Origin: Psilocybe azurescens
Lineage: Eukaryota; Basidiomycota; Agaricomycetes; Agaricales; Agrocybaceae
Reading direction: 5' to 3'
DNA length: 41,211 nt
NCBI GenBank assembly: GCA_023853785.1
Contig: JAJIRX010000216.1
Coordinates: 1-41,211 of the forward strand
Shown here: positions 30,884-41,211 of the stretch, one piece after another
Layout: each line of letters opens with the position of its first letter
Position numbering within the stretch: position 1 is the stretch's first letter
Notes under the pieces: generated by a model
What the model was told of the DNA's origin: nothing
Database searches by the model: none
What the model saw: only the letters and a program-made list of their open reading frames with translations
Translations under genes and position numbers: made by a program

Positions 30884-33669
30884 TTTTGACGCTTGTGGGT
30901 GCCATCTTCAACTCCCACATGGTATTTATAGATTCTTGAGTATGTCTCCTCTCGAGGATGGGTAGCATCAGAGGAGCGTTCCCCCGAGAAAGTTCCGGAA
31001 GCTGATATTATTGAAGTGATACAGAGGGATACCCAAGGCGAGTAGGGCAGACCAATAGCTACCAGCACTGGTCCGAGAGTAACACAACGTCAGTTTTTCA
31101 AATGGTATTTCCGAGCAGAATTATATGTGAGCTTGGCTAATCAGAAGCCCATGTCATGTAGACGCCAAGAAACGGTAGTGTGCTCGGTGAAGACAGCTGA
31201 TCGAGGGTATTTTGACCACATGGACGAGCACCGAGTCTAAAGCTGTCTAAATGGCAAAGTCAAAGCCCCAGAAGAAAGAGAATGAAATGTCACGGAAAGA
31301 GAACGGCGCGCCCCGGACACGAACGAGAAAAGACGATATATTGGCGGTCCGTTGCCCAGAAAATGTCAATTCAAACAGAGATTTTGACGCTCTTTGAACG
31401 CTCTCCTAGATCCGACACTTCTCCACAGTGAATCCTTTATGAAATCGATGTGTCAAATTGACCCCCTAGGAAATCGGGAATATGTGAGACATGTAGACCC
31501 AGACGAACAACACTTGCCAATTACCGACCAAACAACGAGCATATTCCGAACGGTTTCTCAAATTCTCTTGATCCTTCAAGGATAATCATGTGGCAGCCTA
31601 TGAAATGTATTCGCTCCGAGAGAACAGTTGGTACAGCCAGGTACAACCAAGTAAGTCAAACGTCTTTTCTGTTTCTGTAAAAGATAGAGGATAACTAAGT
31701 TTCAGATACCACAGGCTCATTCGAACAGTATTTGAAAACTGGTTTCTGGCTGGATCTTGAGCCAGATTATGAGTACGTTCAATAACCTTCAGAGGTTCAA
31801 GCAACCCACTCCAAGTTGATCATCGGAGACGATTATCCACGTAGTAGAGAATTAGCAAAAGCCAGCGTGCTGCGTCGAGCACATCGGGAGCGACAAGTGA
31901 AAATGACAGGAGGTTGTAGTCGAAACTCGATTGGCTTTACTTGCAAACAAATACGTAAATCACATGCTTTTAATGACGCAACGCGTCGCCAAGGGTCTCC
32001 GCGATACGGCTTTCTTTGTTACGATTTTTGATATCTCAGTCGTCACTTATCAAGAATATGCCTCCAATAATAAATCATTTGATATTGTGTCTTATTATGA
32101 ATAGTATCTTGTACTTGCCAATAAATAAATTCTCCAAATCTCCACTGGACATTGGTAACTTTGGATGCATGAGTCAATCGTGCGGAGTAGTGATACTCCA
32201 GTCAACCCCACTCCTCGTACTTTTTAAAGTCTGCCGACATCTATATTAACACGCTCCTTGCATTTTGCGGCAGCGGCGAGTCACTCGCCCCTTCAGATGT
32301 AGATATGACTGCACGAACACAAGGTAAAGAGACATGATTCCGCACTAGACACTGATACTGTTGAAGTCGAGACCCTTTCTAATATTAGAACACTCTAAAA
32401 CTCATACATGAGCTAATGTTATATCCACATGCTTCACATACTGCCACCCCACCAGGCGCATTTTCATACTTAGACGCATAGACTTTACAGTAGTCTAGAT
32501 TTCTCAAATAATTCATTCGGTTAGCTTTCAGCCGGAGCAAAACGTAAAGTTATATTTAGAACCCTCTACCCAACGGTTATCGTCTTTTAGCGAAACACGG
32601 TTCGGACTTTATGGCAGCGGGAGCGAGTGATAGCCCTGCAAGGTGCATATATCTACGAGAATAGGAAATTACTGTAAAGGGCCGCGTGATGCGAAAGAAG
32701 AATAATCCGTCAGGCTGTTGTGGGAGTCGCGTACATGGAATGGATGTACACAGTTTCGCTGCTCACAGCATGGGATACCTCAGGGGGTGTAGTTTGGTGC
32801 AGTTCAAGAGCAGTAGCGTGGCTCGACCAAGCCAAAGTCCTTTCATTTTTGATAATTGCGATTGTGTAAACTACACCCAGAACCTGAGCGGCAACCGCAC
32901 GAAGCTTCTTTAATGTAGTAGAGAAAGTGTAATGGCATGTACTTAGTGAGTATCTCGCCTATCAGCTGAAGCTGTATAATGTACTTGGCAATAGATGTTA
33001 ATCAGCAAAGTCTGAACACTGACACCAATGTCCTTGTTGGAACAACGTTAGAACGAAATTTCTCTTACCTTAGCTCTATTGCCAAAGAATCGTCCCCGCG
33101 ACCCCCGCACATCCGAGAGATCCGCAGCTTGCTAACCCACATTTACATTTTCACGATAGTAATTGCAGCAGATGTACCAACAGGATACGAGGCTCGAGCA
33201 AAGTAGCTTAAAAAAAGCTTTTTTGACAGACCAATCAGCAATCACGCATTGGGCAATCGTCATTCATGCAGATCAGCCCTCTATCAAAAGCGCGAGCAAC
33301 TGGGGTAAGCACCCCGACGGCAGCTATTGCATTGCCGCCCGAAGCGGGAGATAGTCATGATAAGTCCTCCGTTTGGCTGTGGCTGGCTCAAAATGTGGTA
33401 GATGCTACTCACGACTAAGTCTAGGCTTCAAGCTTATAGGATCCATCGCAGACAAAGGACGTCCTTGGGTTTACTACTTGCGACATGGCATGTATAGTAC
33501 CAATTCAAACCAGAAAGTTCATGCCACCCGATGGTCTCGACCATCGGATATGTTGGGATGACATTACAAGAGCTCTGTATATAAGCCCCAGTAAAACTGC
33601 ATATCTATTTCCTCACTTACCTATCAAAGGTTTTGTATACACATCCTTCCTTCCTCAAAGACAGAGATA
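30884..33669. other. 2.8-kb stretch without a recognised gene
   Basis: The left 200 bp is the promoter of the esterase. The rest has only short open frames, AT-rich in places. A 49-codon frame at 31251-31397 starts with a basic stretch but has no support. No repeat or RNA gene was recognised. Confidence 0.4.
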
Positions 33670-34561
33670 ATGTCGTTGCCCGATTTTTGCTTGACCCGAA
33701 TGTTGTCCTCAAAGACCGTGCGTCTCTTCTTCAGCTAACAGCACTTGTCGATATCATCTGACAATATTGTCCCTTGATTTGAACGAAACAGAATCGCAAT
33801 GGCGCTACAAGACTGCCCCAGACTATACAGCCACGAATGCCAATTTCGAAACAGGCAAATCCACATCATGGGCACCATCCTCTCTCGAGTTCCTAGTTCA
33901 AAACCTCGTGAAGAACTGGGAGAAAGAGGCGTCCTTTAAAATCGATCCGAAGGAATGGCGTACCATATCGCAGGAAAAATACGCATTTCATCTGAACGGT
34001 GGCCCTGCACTGGGCGCAAAGGACATGCTACGATTGGGAACGTACAACGCCTCGATCGGGGAGCATGGCATTAAAGACGTATATGAGACAAAGGCGATGG
34101 ATTTTGGGACTTCGCATAAGCTTTTCAAAGGTGTGATGAGGACGTTCAGCTGGGAGGTTTTGGAGGTTCTCGGTGCGCCGCCGAAAGTGAGTATCAAATG
34201 GAGACACTGGGGTAAGTCCATTTTTTAGGTGATCCGCCTTCCTGGCAGTCCTAACGAAATTCTGCATCCCTCATGTACAGGTACAATGACGGGAAATTAT
34301 CGTGCAAAACTCAGTTCTGGACGCACGATCACTGCTAAAGCCAACCACAAGCTGATCGAGGTGTTCGGGGTGACGATGGCAGAGGTCAACGATAAGTTTG
34401 AGATCACCAAGCTAGAGACATTCTGGGAGCCAGATTCAATGTTCCGCCAGCTCATCACAGAGGGTTTGCAAATTCTCGAGGAGGGGGAGAGAGTGGAATC
34501 TGTAGTTCCAGTTAATGAAGCCGGTCAGACTCAAGGAGGTGGATGTCCGGTTGCTCATTAG
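33670..34561 (+). CDS. Pathogen-related protein-like (SnoaL/NTF2-type fold)
   Basis: Homologous in pattern to the plant and fungal 'pathogen-related' protein family, whose fold resembles SnoaL-like proteins; the activity is unknown. Exons 33670-33717, 33792-34211 and 34281-34561 join with GT-AG ends. Motifs in order: MSLPDF and LLDPNVVLKD, QWRYKTAPDYT, STSWAPSSLEFLVQNLVKNWE, YAFHLNGGPAL, RHWG joined to TMTGNYRAK across intron 2, LIEVFGVTMAEV and ETFWEPDSMF. It ends GGGCPVAH. The T5 run at 33684-33688 breaks the frame in exon 1; one extra T gives a continuous 249-residue protein. Confidence 0.8.
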
Positions 34562-35618
34562 TTATTTGTTCAGAAGCTACACAGGTGTATATACTATTAG
34601 TCGGTGGTTTGACGTAGAAGAGCTGTAAAGTACCTCGTACCATGCCTCAAATTAGGAAGTGATTATTGGGTGTTCACATTCAGTGAAAGTACCTTCCGAG
34701 TCGTTTCGCCGATCTTGGGTTCTTTTTGGAGACAACTTTATTTAGAGCATCAGCCACGTGGATTGCATCTAATCGATAAGGGAGTCAATAGGTAGGAGAT
34801 ATTAGGACTCGGAGAGTTGGGGTGAACTTCAATCAGCGTGTCACAAGCGTTCGGCTGATCTGGTTCGATGTGTAAGTACTACAATGCTAACCAACCCAAA
34901 GAGGAAAACATTTCCAAAATGGTGTTTGTTGAAAAGTCACGCGTAACACTCAAATTTTGTGCGTGGGAACTAACGCACGGACCACCAAACGCCCATATTT
35001 AAGGTGGACCACTTCCTTTCGATATTCTTTAGAACATACTCAATCAGGATCTGTTTACAGAAACTGACCGAGTCTCGCATTTTTACAAATGCCGCATTCT
35101 TTAAATCCACTCGATGACATTCGCGCTATCTCGTTCTACCGAGAACATGGCTCTATCTTTACGATGGTGTCTCGATGACGTTTGGTTCACTTTTGCTCGA
35201 CTCGCAAGAGTTAAGTTAACTTGAGCCAGCGAGTTTAGCGTCGGTCTGATGGATTACGTTCAACTTCATTTTTGTTTTACTATAATTGCAATTATATACA
35301 TCCCATGTACATTTATTCCATTCTAAGGTGAATGCTTCTTGCAATTATTCTATCAATGTTTACAGAAACTATTAGAATCTCAATTGCCCTGTCTTTGTTC
35401 TATATTTTGGAATATTTTCTATTCATTGATTATTATCGATGACTTCATGTGAATCAGAGAGGTGTTGTTCTAATATAAGTCAAGTCACCCGTTGCATTCT
35501 ATGACCTGAACTGTCGCGGAATTGTTTCCTCGTTTATCCCATCCCAAACCAAATGTTGTTCAGCTTCGAGCGTCTAAAACTTGAAGTAATTTGCTGCAAG
35601 CGGTGGCTCTTCGTATAG
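34562..35618. other. 1-kb stretch, probably with the missing 5' end of the CE16 gene
   Basis: No gene was recognised here. The first coding exon or exons of the CE16 esterase, with its signal peptide, should lie here or be lost; I could not find them. Confidence 0.35.
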
Positions 35619-36844
35619 CGGGGATTCCTACACCCAGACAGACTTCAACGCAACTGGGCCTCTTCCTAGTGTGGCAAACCCTATTGGAAACCCGCCCTTC
35701 CCAGGCGGCACAGCGACTCCAGGACCAAACTGGGTCGGATACGTGACGGAGACCTACAACCAGTCGCTGCTTTTCACGTACAACTATGCATTTAGCGGCG
35801 CGACCATCGACGCGAATCTTGTACTCCCATTCTCGCCCATTGTACAGACTTTGACGGATCAAGTGAACACGTTTCTGGCTGCTGTCTCGAACAAGCCTGC
35901 GACCACTCCCTGGACGAGCAAGAATGCTCTGTTTTCGATTTGGATAGGTATCAACGACATTGATTTGACTTTTCAGAATGGACAAGATCATTCCGCGTCA
36001 GTCTTCATCCGGGGCTGTAAGGAGGGCTCTGATTCACATAGGTCCATGATAGATTCACCGACACGTTATTGAACGCCTATTTCGCATTGGTTGACAAGCT
36101 GGTAAGTAGTGTCGAAGGCAAATTTCCCTTATGACCAACCTATTGCCCATGACATCTCCTTTTATACTAGGTGGATGTCGGTGCTAGGAATTTTTGTTCG
36201 TGAACGTCCCCCTACAGATCGTTCCCCGAAGGTGGGTCCATCCGACATTTGTAACTGCCTATTATGCTCACCGATAGGTCAGACGATAGCGCTGGGTGCA
36301 TCTGCTCAAACACTCAATAAGGATTTCGTCGACACTTATAACGCGAAACTCGCCGCCAAAATCAACGCTTTCAGATTGTCTAAAAATGCAGTACGTATCC
36401 TGAAGCTTCAAATTTGCAAGAGTTTCCACTGACTGAAACGTATCTTCTTGGGTCTTTCGGTGATGAAATAGGTCAACACATTTATGTGGGACTCCCACCA
36501 ACAATTCACAACCATTCTAAACCACCCCACCGTGTTTGGATTCCAAGATGCGACGTCTATCGGGTCTACTAACTTCTTCTGGGGGTAAGCTCAAAGCGCT
36601 CATTCAATATATGCTATTAAATCTCCAACTGATCATCATGTTTGCTTCGCTTTACTATGTTACTCGAACAGCAACAATTTCCACCCAAACAGTACGTCGC
36701 GTACTAGCTGTGCACTAACAGAAAGCTGACCCTGTGTCGATAATCGTAGGCGCCGTTCATCACCTTTTGGAGCTGAAGTGGGTCTCAAGGTCCTTGGGCA
36801 TACGATCTGGTAACCTGAGTCGGTATCTGAACACTATTGTTTAA
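35619..36844 (+). CDS. CE16 acetylesterase (GDSL type), 5' end unresolved
   Basis: CE16 enzymes deacetylate xylo-oligosaccharides. Seven exons fit in phase: 35619-35996, 36053-36101, 36171-36231, 36283-36390, 36472-36584, 36672-36691 and 36750-36844, all GT-AG. The nucleophile block GDSYTQTDFN follows a TAG acceptor at 35618. Next come NPIGNPPFPGG, GPNWVGYVTETYN, IWIGINDID (block III Asn), YFALVDKL, VGARNFLFVNVPPTDRSP and FFWG joined to NNFHPNSAVHHLLELK, which supplies the catalytic His. Exon 3 needs one base added to the T5 (36191-36195) and C5 (36208-36212) runs. The upstream exon with the signal peptide was not found, so a 5' truncation remains possible. Confidence 0.78.
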
Positions 36845-37401
36845 TACGAATGGTTCTCAGACTCAGAAAAATAAGTTTGAACCTTCTAAGTCCTTTTACG
36901 CCCTCCATTAAATCTTTAATCCCATATTGTATGTAGCCTTACCATCTGTAAGCTTTGCCTTCAGACACTGCCAACCCTACCGCTTCGCATAAGTACAATG
37001 TACATTCGAGAAAGAGAGGAAACCGCCACCCTCAGCCCTCTACATTATAGTCAGTGTGCTTGGTTATTTTCTAAATACAAAAAAGCGTACAGTTCATAAC
37101 TAACAGAAACTCGGTAAACAGTGTACTAGTGATATTAGCAGAGGCAAACAGAGAATGACAATGCGCGGAACACAACCGAAGAGCAGAAAGAAAGCGAGGA
37201 GTAGTGATGATGATGAAAATTAGAAAAAGAAAGTGAGACAGGCCGATGACGCTGATGCTGATGCTGATGCCGATGATTTGAGGAAAACCGAAACAGCAGG
37301 ATAATTACGGAACCTGCTAACTGGTCCCAAGAAGCCCAGTAAACAATTAAACCCTGGGATTATGAAAGGCCAGGCCGCCTGAGGCTTAAACCTGGGCGAA
37401 C
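36845..37401. other. Convergent gap with a short hexamer repeat
   Basis: 557 bp between the convergent CE16 and Ariadne genes. About 37244-37276 is an imperfect GATGCT/GATGCC repeat. Nothing else was seen. Confidence 0.45.
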
Positions 37402-39609
37402 CTATGCATCCTCGGGATCATCGAAGCCGGGAACGGACACGTTCCATCTCCATCTATCCTCTAAGAACCCATTAGCAGTATCCTCCAAGACGATTTCGTT
37501 TCGCTTCTGCACGTATACCTAACCGCCGGATATTGAGTCAGCAATTCACTCACGCTCACGCCCACGTTTCGTGATTGATGAAAGAAATGACGCACTGTCT
37601 TGTTCGTGACTTGCTGCCTCAGCGTCGGGATTTGGTCTGCTTCAATTGGCGATTCGAGCAGCTCGGAAAGGTCCTCTACCGCTTTCTCTAGATCCCTGTC
37701 AATTCATATAAAACCAAATCAATAAAGCGAGCTCTTGGAATTGAATATAATTAAGACGAACCTCTGGTTATCTTCGAACAATTCCTTCTCATTGCCCTTG
37801 GCAAGATAGTAGGCCATCGCATACGTCCATTTAAGAGTCATGCGACACTTGTCGACTTCCTCGACAGCTTTCTTCATAAATTGCACCTCGATCCATGTCA
37901 GCGCGGAAGTGATCTGCATTTCCTCCATCTTCTTCTCGGTTTTGGCATAAAGGTCAAGAGAAAGCTTCGCCGATTGCTCGTGGTTCGCCCAGCGATTGTA
38001 GTACTAATATGAAGAGGCAATTAATGAGGGTATGGTTGTATGAATGAATCATTGAAACGCACGTGAAGGTAGCGTTCGAGAGATGCTCGACTCTTGCTCT
38101 GAGCATCCCGAGCATCGACGCCGGTCTTCTCGTCGAATCGATTGCACGAGTACCAGGCTGTTCCATGCTCACTCCAGGGACCCATGCAGACCCAACAAAA
38201 CTCGTGCTTGCATTTCTTGCACGTCATATGGCTAAAGCCAAAAGTCAGCGTAGGAATCAGAATGGAAATAACCAACCCACTTGCAACCGCCATTCTTCTC
38301 GATGGTGCTCTGGCAAGCGGAACACTCCTTGGTGTTGCTCTTGATCCAGTTGGCAGTCTCACTGTCATCGCGACATTTCCTGAGCCACATCTTCGCGACG
38401 CCGCAGATGACTGGCCTATGGTCGCCCTCGATATCACATCCAAAGCAAAACTTGTGTTCTTTTCCCTGAAGTCCCAGGCTAAAATGTTGGCTCTGCGACA
38501 CATCCTGAGCACTACCCCCAATCCCACGTGCTCCACACGATACTGTGGGGACGATCGTCGTCAAACTTGATTTCGAAGCCGCAGACGGACACGACACTGT
38601 GTTTGTGCACGAAGGGTACGGGCAATACTTGAGACTCGAGTTACAACCGACAAAGTGCCGCGCGAACAACTCCTGTAGGCGGGACCATGTCTTTGAATTG
38701 AGCTCCTCCTTTGCCGGATCTCCGACGGGAGCGCCAGGCTCGGGAATGAGGACGTCTCGAATAAAATGGTCAGGGGCAACGAGAGCACATCCCTCAGCCA
38801 TACATCGGATCGAATGCTCGCTCTCATCTCGGATTTTCGAGACGATGTAGTCTGTCCAACACTCTGTGCAGAACGCGTGTTCGCAGCTGAGAGACAGAGT
38901 CTGCAAGTCAGGTGCATCGTTGAAGCAGATCTGACACACGAATGCCTCGTCTGCCTTTTTCGACAGCTGCCGTTGCAGTGGATTGGGCGTGGACGGCGGT
39001 GATTTGGCTGATTTGGATCCGGAGGCGAGAGATAGAAGCTTTGAGCCACGTGTTGTAGCCCGGCGAGGGGTCGATGAATTTGGAGCCGGAATGCTATGAG
39101 TCCGCACAGGAGCTGCTGGCGGTGAGACTGGCTCAGAAGCAGTAACACCTGCGGCGACCAGCACGGATGTCGCGTTGTCCATATATTTCTCGATAAGGCG
39201 TTCTTTGTTCCACCCCATGTAGCGAAGGAGCAAGTTCGCAGTATCGGCCTTTGATCCTCTCAGCTTCTTTATCTGCACATGCATCGAATGTAGCACTCAC
39301 ATCCACGCCGAAAATGCCACAGATGTGATCCACATCTCGCTGCATAAGCCTCTCCACAGCCTGCTGACTGAGCGACTCGTATTCGACTTCGTACGATTTC
39401 CGCTTTCCCTTGCCGCTACCTTGAAGTCATCTCCAAAGTTATCCATGTCCACATCATCTCCCGAGTCGTCTGTCAATCCCAAGTCAGCAAAAGCGACTAG
39501 ATGGGTTAGATTAGGTACCACCCTGACCTTCATCCTGGGTGCCGTCAAACATCTCCTCGTCGTCGTAGTACTCGCCATCGTCGTCAGAATACTCATAATC
39601 GGATCCCAT
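37402..39609 (-). CDS. Ariadne-type RBR E3 ubiquitin ligase
   Basis: RBR ligases take ubiquitin from an E2 onto a cysteine in RING2 and then onto a substrate. Eight exons fit in phase: 39609-39528, 39469-39301, 39248-38528, 38458-38281, 38231-38063, 38003-37762, 37695-37566 and 37518-37402. The N-terminus is acidic ([19 protein letters not shown]). A UBA-like segment ([19 protein letters not shown]) follows. RING1 is CQICFND...[17 protein letters not shown] has YCPYPSC and [15 protein letters not shown], and RING2 has [20 protein letters not shown] with the catalytic Cys in GGCNHM, split by intron 4. The helical Ariadne domain ([15 protein letters not shown] to [15 protein letters not shown]) completes it. 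One missing base near 39419-39420 is needed for a 602-residue product. Confidence 0.9.
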
Positions 39610-40478
39610 AGTGCTTATTGTGGGCGATATTCCGATAAAATGTTCAGATCGTGGTGGTGGTCAGTGGCAAGGGTGTTCGACTCATTTCCGTACGGCTATA
39701 ATAGGTCACGTGATTCCCGATATCGCTTGTACTTAACTCCCTGGCCCTGGCACTAAGCAGTGGTAACTACTTAAGTACTTACCTTTGACTGCTTTGAACA
39801 CAAATGGAACAAGGAATTTTTCGGCCCCTTATGTCTTCAAATGGCTTATAGGATCCAATTCCCAGTTCACATAGATTACGACTGGAAAGCGGGTCTTCAG
39901 CAAAGGTGAGCCCGTACCTGGAAGACTTAGACAACCTGATCTGCCTTTGCTTTGACTGATAGGAGAACCAAAATATTTTCCAACCGTTAATTGACTCATT
40001 TCAGATATATCGGAACCCCGTAGAGCCACTCATGTCCGATTTTTGATACCAGACGGCTTACTTCTGATGTAAAAGACAGAATGACTGTCGCATATGACTC
40101 GAAAAGATGATCTAAAGTACTAATGCTTACACCACCAATATGTGAGTGCTGTCATTCAATTTATTGGAAAGAGATTGCATTTTTTCTTCTGAGTCTGACT
40201 AATGCTCCAAGCGTCTGCGAATTATTTTTACGCACTGTGCAGCCAGTACCGGAAAGGCAGTCTGGCTCAAGGGAACAGGAAGAGAGCCGTGCTTGTCAGT
40301 TGCCCTTTACATATCGCCGAAGTCTTCAGTTTTTAAGCGATAGGGATCATTATCATCGGGGGCTTATGAATACCGATGGACAAGGTCTTGCTACTTCTAC
40401 CAACTCTCCCATCCAACCAGACAGTGATTCCTTCACCGATCCCTCCAGAAAGATTACCAAGCGATATTCTCATTAAAT
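39610..40478. other. Intergenic, nothing recognised
   Basis: The first part is the Ariadne promoter. The remainder has only short frames without domains. Confidence 0.4.
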
Positions 40479-41152
40479 ATGTCAGATATCCCAGTAATTG
40501 CCTTCGGTCCCAGGCCAGACATCTACTACTTGGGGCTGGGAATGCGCTACTACGCACCTAACATGCTCCCCGTCTGCGCAGGGAACCGTAAGTAAGTGGC
40601 CAGCAATCCAGATTCAATGGATGAGGTAAGATTACATCCATTTCCCACTACATGAAGAGTTCCTCACTTACTCCCATTAGCATCGAGGCAGATGGAGCAT
40701 TTGTTGCACGGGATGCTTACAGCAATCAAGGTAATTTAAATTCCAGGCTCAGATGCCCACACATTTGTCTCTATCGCTATCATGGAAAGCTCTGATGGGG
40801 CATCTCTAACGCTCAGTGGAATACGATACACGCGTCACAGCAAACGCAATCAGCAAATTTACCGGTACACCTTCTGCAGAATATGTTACCTTTGGGGCCA
40901 AAAAGGGCAACTACTGTGCCATCATGCCCGGAGCTGCCTGGTACGTCGACTGAACTACATTCGTCTCGCGGGCCAGCAGCATGCTAAAAACACTGGACCT
41001 CGCTATAATGTAGGTCTGGATACATGGACAACGAAAATATTAAGCAATTGCGTGTGGTCGAAGCGGGTGTCGGGGGACCAGACGTATTTTCACGAGCTCT
41101 GGACGGGATTATCTTCGGGGCAAAGGCAGCACAATGATATTCCATGTTTAGA
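40479..41152 (+). CDS. Unrecognised protein, possibly partial at the right edge
   Basis: An ATG at 40479 begins MSDIPVIAFGPRPDIYYLGL, followed by GMRYYAPNMLPVCAGN and a GTAAGT donor. Later pieces in compatible style are EADGAFVARDAYSNQ (after a TTAG acceptor at about 40680), SDAHTFVSIAIM, VEYDTRVTANAISKFTGTPS and EYVTFGAKKGNYCAIMPGAA, ending in WYVD. A further piece (QLRVVEAGVGGPDVFSRALD) lies near 41042-41100. The frame changes between some pieces, so the exon model is uncertain and frame errors are likely. I do not recognise a family. The gene may continue past the window. Confidence 0.35.
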
Positions 41153-41211
41153 GTAGGAGGCTTTACCTACACACAGATAAAAGAGGCGGAAGGTAGCCAA
41201 CTTGAAAAGGT

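Noticed and set aside
31251..31397. 49-codon basic open frame (starts MAKSKPQKKENEMSRK)
   Set aside because: It is short, has no splice or domain support and lies in a gene-poor stretch.
831..36212. Programmed ribosomal frameshifting as an explanation of the frame breaks
   Set aside because: Breaks occur at unrelated runs (A, T, C, G) in unrelated genes, without a common slippery heptamer or downstream structure; homopolymer miscalls explain them more simply.

Overview
The window looks like nuclear DNA of a mushroom-forming basidiomycete (Agaricomycetes). Genes lie on both strands and are cut by many 45-80 nt GT-AG introns. The protein set fits: Agaricomycete-type F-box proteins with a WDNLTHL core, a DUF6699 protein, a terpenoid-type wax-synthase acyltransferase, and a secreted acetyl xylan esterase with a fungal CBM1. 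CBM1 plus two hemicellulose esterases suggest a plant-litter or wood decayer. No bacterial, organellar or viral genes were seen.

Left part (about 0.4-17.5 kb). A LYAR-type zinc-finger gene (minus strand) sits head to head with the first of six F-box-like paralogues, all on the plus strand. Copies 3 (8783-10429) and 4 (11406-12995) are open end to end. Copies 1 and 2 are near-identical to them but frameshifted. Copies 5 and 6 form an older, diverged pair and are badly broken. The array grew by segmental duplication: the first exon and promoter of LYAR were copied along with F-box copy 1 and now lie before copy 2. Insertions have landed in the duplicated spacers: a cluster of small LTRs (4294-4966, with a 5-bp target duplication), and an A-tailed retroposon with a 16-bp target duplication (8006-8490) inside a larger 897-bp insertion.

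Middle part (17.8-27 kb). A Pro/Gly/Tyr-rich protein, a small membrane protein, a wax-synthase-like acyltransferase, an Ohr/OsmC peroxidase with a likely mitochondrial presequence, a DUF6699 protein and a siderophore-type GNAT acetyltransferase. They do not form an evident cluster: no NRPS, ornithine monooxygenase or terpene synthase is visible.

Right part (27.8-41.2 kb). NKAP (splicing/nuclear), a CE1 acetyl xylan esterase with CBM1, a pathogen-related (SnoaL/NTF2-like) protein, a CE16 acetylesterase, an Ariadne-type RBR ubiquitin ligase and an unrecognised gene at the edge. CE1 and CE16 could act in sequence, CE1 removing acetyl groups from xylan outside the cell and CE16 finishing the oligosaccharides.

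One feature cuts across the window. In at least eight otherwise well-conserved genes the reading frame breaks exactly at a homopolymer, and at nearly every such site adding one base to the run restores it. This looks like systematic homopolymer under-calling in the assembly rather than mass gene death, so the pseudogene calls in the F-box array should be read with that in mind.
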